Below are positions 61,562 to 64,000 of a stretch of 64,000 bases of DNA, piece after piece. Origin of the DNA: Rhizobiaceae bacterium (GTDB taxonomy: Bacteria; Pseudomonadota; Alphaproteobacteria; Rhizobiales; Rhizobiaceae); assembly GCA_019635775.1 (NCBI GenBank), contig JAHBYU010000015.1, positions 1 to 64,000 of the forward strand, in the 5' to 3' direction. Under the pieces are notes generated by a model that did no database searches, was not told where the DNA came from, and worked only from the letters and a program-made list of their open reading frames with translations. Within the stretch, counting starts at the first letter, position 1; the number at the start of each line of letters is the position of its first letter. Made by a program: the position numbers and the translations under genes.

Positions 61562-63023
61562 GCCAGGTGCGGCCATCGCGCTCGATCAACGCGATCGATG
61601 CCGATGGTCCCCATGTGCCGGCGGTGTAGCCCTGCACCTCCTGCCGCGTGTCGGCCCAGGCGTCGAGGATCGGACCGACCCACTTCCACGCGGCCTCCAC
61701 CTCGTCGCGGCGCATGAACAGCGTCTGGTTGCCACGGATCACGTCCATCAGGAGCCGTTCATAGGCGTCCGGAGAACGGCCGCCGAACGTGTCGGAAAAG
61801 ATCATGTCCAGCGGCAACTGGCGCAGCCGCATGCCGCCGGGCCCCGGATCCTTGATCATGATGTAGATCTTGACGCTCTCGTCCGGTTGCAGGCGGATGA
61901 CGAGCTGGTTTGGCGCCATGTTGCCGGCGCCATCGCCGAAGATGTTGTAGGGCACCGGCTTGAACTCGATGACGATTTCCGAGACGCGGGTCGTCAGCCT
62001 TTTGCCCGTGCGGATGTAGAAAGGCACGCCGGCCCACCGCCAGTTGTCGATCTCGGCCTTGATGGCCACGAATGTCTCCGTCGTGCTGTCGGGCTTGCCG
62101 AGCTCCTCCAGATAGCCCTTTACCGGGCCGCCGGCCGAAGCGCCCGCGCGGTACTGGCCGCGCACTGTTGTCTTGGGCGCTTCCTGTCCGTTGATGCGCT
62201 TGAGCGAGCGCAGCACCTTCAGCTTCTCGTCGCGGACCGCGTTGGCTTCAACCGCCGATGAAGGGGGCTCCATGGCGACGAGGCAGAGCAGCTGAAGGAT
62301 ATGGTTCTGCACCATGTCGCGCAACGCGCCGGCCGTGTCGTAATAGGTTACGCGATCTTCCAGGCCGACGGTCTCCGCGACCGTGATCTGGACATGGTCG
62401 ACATGCGCCGAGTTCCACAATGGCTCGAAAAGTGCGTTGGCGAAACGCACAGCCATAAGGTTCTGCACTGTCTCCTTGCCGAGATAGTGGTCGATGCGGA
62501 AGATCTGGTGTTCGCCGAACACGCTGCCGATCTGGTCGTTGAGCTGCTGGGCCGAAGCGAGGTCACGCCCGATAGGCTTTTCCACGACGATGCGGGAGTT
62601 CTCGGTGATCACGTCATGCTTCTTGAGCTGGGCCGCGATGCTTCCGAAAAGAGCCGGCGTCACCGCGAGATAGAAGGCGCGGATCGACTTGCTGTCGCCG
62701 ATCGCCTTCCTCAGGTCGTCGAAGCCTGCGCCGCTCGTCGCGTCCGCCGGCACATAGCTCAGGCGCTTGACGAATTTATCCACCTCGGCCTTGTCGAGAT
62801 AGTCCTTGGCGACATGCTCGGTCAGCGCCTTTCGGGCGAATTCCTGGAATTCCTTGTTGGTCAGCTTGGAACGCGACGTGCCGATGATGCGCGTCGGCTC
62901 GGAAAACTGGTGGTCGAGCTGCCGATGATAGAGTGCGGGCAGCAGCTTGCGCTCGGAAAGGTCGCCCGTGCCCCCGAAGATGATGAGATCGAACGGATCG
63001 ACGGGAATGATCTGGCTGGTCAT
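61548..63023 (-). CDS. zwf: Glucose-6-phosphate 1-dehydrogenase
   Basis: 491 residues. The nucleotide-binding site IIFGGTGDLSERKLLPALY, the active-site RIDHYLGKETVQNLMAVRFAN with the catalytic His, the loop RWAGVPFYIRTGKRL and the late MFMRRDEVEAAWKWV match Zwf. It feeds the Entner-Doudoroff and oxidative pentose phosphate routes. The upstream region (63024-63309) has an AT-rich AATCGATT core at 63064-63071, typical in style of LacI-family operators. Confidence 0.97.
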   Translation of the reverse strand: MTSQIIPVDPFDLIIFGGTGDLSERKLLPALYHRQLDHQFSEPTRIIGTSRSKLTNKEFQEFARKALTEHVAKDYLDKAEVDKFVKRLSYVPADATSGAGFDDLRKAIGDSKSIRAFYLAVTPALFGSIAAQLKKHDVITENSRIVVEKPIGRDLASAQQLNDQIGSVFGEHQIFRIDHYLGKETVQNLMAVRFANALFEPLWNSAHVDHVQITVAETVGLEDRVTYYDTAGALRDMVQNHILQLLCLVAMEPPSSAVEANAVRDEKLKVLRSLKRINGQEAPKTTVRGQYRAGASAGGPVKGYLEELGKPDSTTETFVAIKAEIDNWRWAGVPFYIRTGKRLTTRVSEIVIEFKPVPYNIFGDGAGNMAPNQLVIRLQPDESVKIYIMIKDPGPGGMRLRQLPLDMIFSDTFGGRSPDAYERLLMDVIRGNQTLFMRRDEVEAAWKWVGPILDAWADTRQEVQGYTAGTWGPSASIALIERDGRTWHESA

Positions 63024-63309
63024 TTAAAGGTCCACTCCGTACCGCAGTGCAGCACAATAATCTAATCGATTTAGTTTTGCTAGTGCCTGTCCTGTGCCAG
63101 GGTGCCGCAGGTGCGCGACCGTGGGCTGGTATGGATCACTTTGCAGCCGCAACATAAAGCCTCCCTGTGACAGATTTCAAAGAAAGATTTCGCCTCACCC
63201 GTCGCGCCTGGTCGCGGGGATCGGCAAAGTGTCAGGATTGCCACCGCACTTGCCTTGCCCGCGCGGCCTGCCGTACGGATCGGGGTTAAAGGCTGAAACG
63301 GGAGGAAAG

Positions 63310-64000
63310 ATGCGACTGAAGGACAAGGTTGCCGTTGTCACCGGCGCGGCGTCAGGTTTTGGCGAAGGCATGGTCAGGCGATTCGCCGAGGAGGGCGCGC
63401 GGGTCGTCGTCGCGGACATCAACGAGAAGGAGGCCGAGCGCGTCGCGTCGGAAATCGGCAAGGCCGCGATCTGGGTCCAGACCGACGTCGCGATCCGATC
63501 CGAAATGGACGAGCTTGTCTATGCCGCCAAGAGCGCCTTCGGCCGCATCGACATCATGGTCAACAATGCCGGCTACACCCATCGCAACGGCGACATGCTC
63601 AAGGTGGACGAGCATGTGTTCGACCTGATCTACGCGGTGAACATGAAGGCGATCTACCACGCCGCGCTCGCGGTCGTGCCGATCATGGAGCGGCAGGGTG
63701 GCGGATCCATCCTGACCACCGCCTCGACGGCCGGCCTGCGTCCGCGTCCGGGCCTGACATGGTACAACGCCTCGAAAGGATGGGCGATAACCGCCACCAA
63801 ATCGATGGCCGTTGAGCTTGCGCCGAAGAACATCCGCGTCAACTGCCTCTGCCCCGTGGCGGGCCAGACGGGCATGCTGGCCCAGTTCATGGGCGAGGAC
63901 ACGCCAGAGATGCGCGAGAAGTTCCGTGCGTCGATCCCGCTCGGCCGCCTGTCGACGCCGCTCGACATCGCCAACGCTGCACTTTGGCTGGTGTCCGACG
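63310..64000 (+). CDS. Short-chain dehydrogenase/reductase, 3' end outside the window
   Basis: 230 codons from ATG 63310 (GGAGG upstream), running off the right edge. The classical SDR motifs are present: VVTGAASGFGEGMVRRF (TG-x3-G-x-G), VNNAGYTHRNG, the catalytic Ser in LTTASTAGLRPRPG and YNASKGWAI (Y-x3-K). About 20-30 residues should be missing. The substrate is unknown; by sequence it belongs with the 3-oxoacyl-ACP reductase or sugar-alcohol dehydrogenase group. It is divergent from zwf. Confidence 0.9.
   Translation, partial: MRLKDKVAVVTGAASGFGEGMVRRFAEEGARVVVADINEKEAERVASEIGKAAIWVQTDVAIRSEMDELVYAAKSAFGRIDIMVNNAGYTHRNGDMLKVDEHVFDLIYAVNMKAIYHAALAVVPIMERQGGGSILTTASTAGLRPRPGLTWYNASKGWAITATKSMAVELAPKNIRVNCLCPVAGQTGMLAQFMGEDTPEMREKFRASIPLGRLSTPLDIANAALWLVSD

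Noticed and set aside
63062-63074. Strong LacI-type operator upstream of zwf
   Set aside because: Only the eight-base AATCGATT core is symmetrical; the outer arms do not match, so it is mentioned but not called as a site.

Overview
The window looks like a chromosomal stretch from a high-GC alphaproteobacterium of the order Hyphomicrobiales, most likely Phyllobacteriaceae (Mesorhizobium/Aminobacter-like). The reasons are the core block murA - DUF2948 - hisD - UPF0262 - phosphatase - infA - maf - yacG - tRNA-Phe, the zwf-pgl-edd operon, the fix-type cbb3 oxidase locus and the NnrR/NirK/pseudoazurin denitrification set. This placement is inference from gene content, not from a marker-gene search.

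1-8.1 kb: a four-carbon sugar-acid (tetronate) catabolic cluster on the + strand: Gfo/Idh dehydrogenase, a sugar-type ABC importer (ATPase, two permeases, binding protein), then otnI, otnK, otnC. It is decaying. The ATPase has an in-frame TAA, otnK has a one-base frameshift, and otnC is cut off a few bases from the 3' end of a tRNA-Phe gene, which marks a junction between foreign and core DNA.

8.1-15.0 kb: conserved core genes, nearly all on the - strand: tRNA-Phe, yacG, maf, infA, a low-molecular-weight phosphatase, a UPF0262 gene, hisD, a DUF2948 gene, murA and a small basic protein, then tRNA-Thr on +. An 810-base gap between the DUF2948 gene and murA holds an orphan terminator.

15.0-20.0 kb: a probable integrated element in tRNA-Thr. 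A tyrosine integrase follows the tRNA, and the last 15 bases before the tRNA discriminator are repeated exactly about 5.0 kb downstream. Between the repeats lie the integrase, short tandem repeats, a small helix-turn-helix frame, a KdpD sensor kinase without its N-terminal domain, and KdpE. No kdpFABC pump genes are present.

20.1-38.6 kb: a microaerobic and denitrification block. It holds the cbb3 oxidase genes ccoNOQP with fixI and fixS, NO-responsive genes (truncated haemoglobin, Rrf2/NsrR regulator, Crp/Fnr regulator NnrR, DUF1858 protein), pseudoazurin, periplasmic nitrate reductase napEDABC, and nirK-nirV-orf-nnrS. One FixK/FNR-type box precedes ccoN. Three NnrR-type boxes precede nirK, nnrR/pseudoazurin and the haemoglobin/DUF1858 pair. 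Together these give nitrate to nitrite to NO, with electrons via NapC and pseudoazurin. NO and N2O reductases are not in the window.

38.8-51.2 kb: an Rrf2 regulator and a surface-polysaccharide cluster: flippase, two FemAB-like acyltransferases, a JmjC-like cupin, a chain-length protein, an O-antigen polymerase/ligase, a GT4 glycosyltransferase, a formyltransferase-like/beta-propeller protein and a WecG-type glycosyltransferase.

51.3-64 kb: housekeeping and envelope genes: proC, folD, a GlxA-type regulator, a VWA-domain repeat protein, an MliC-like protein, an exported lipase, a Tat-exported M20 amidohydrolase, the Entner-Doudoroff operon zwf-pgl-edd, and the start of a short-chain dehydrogenase.
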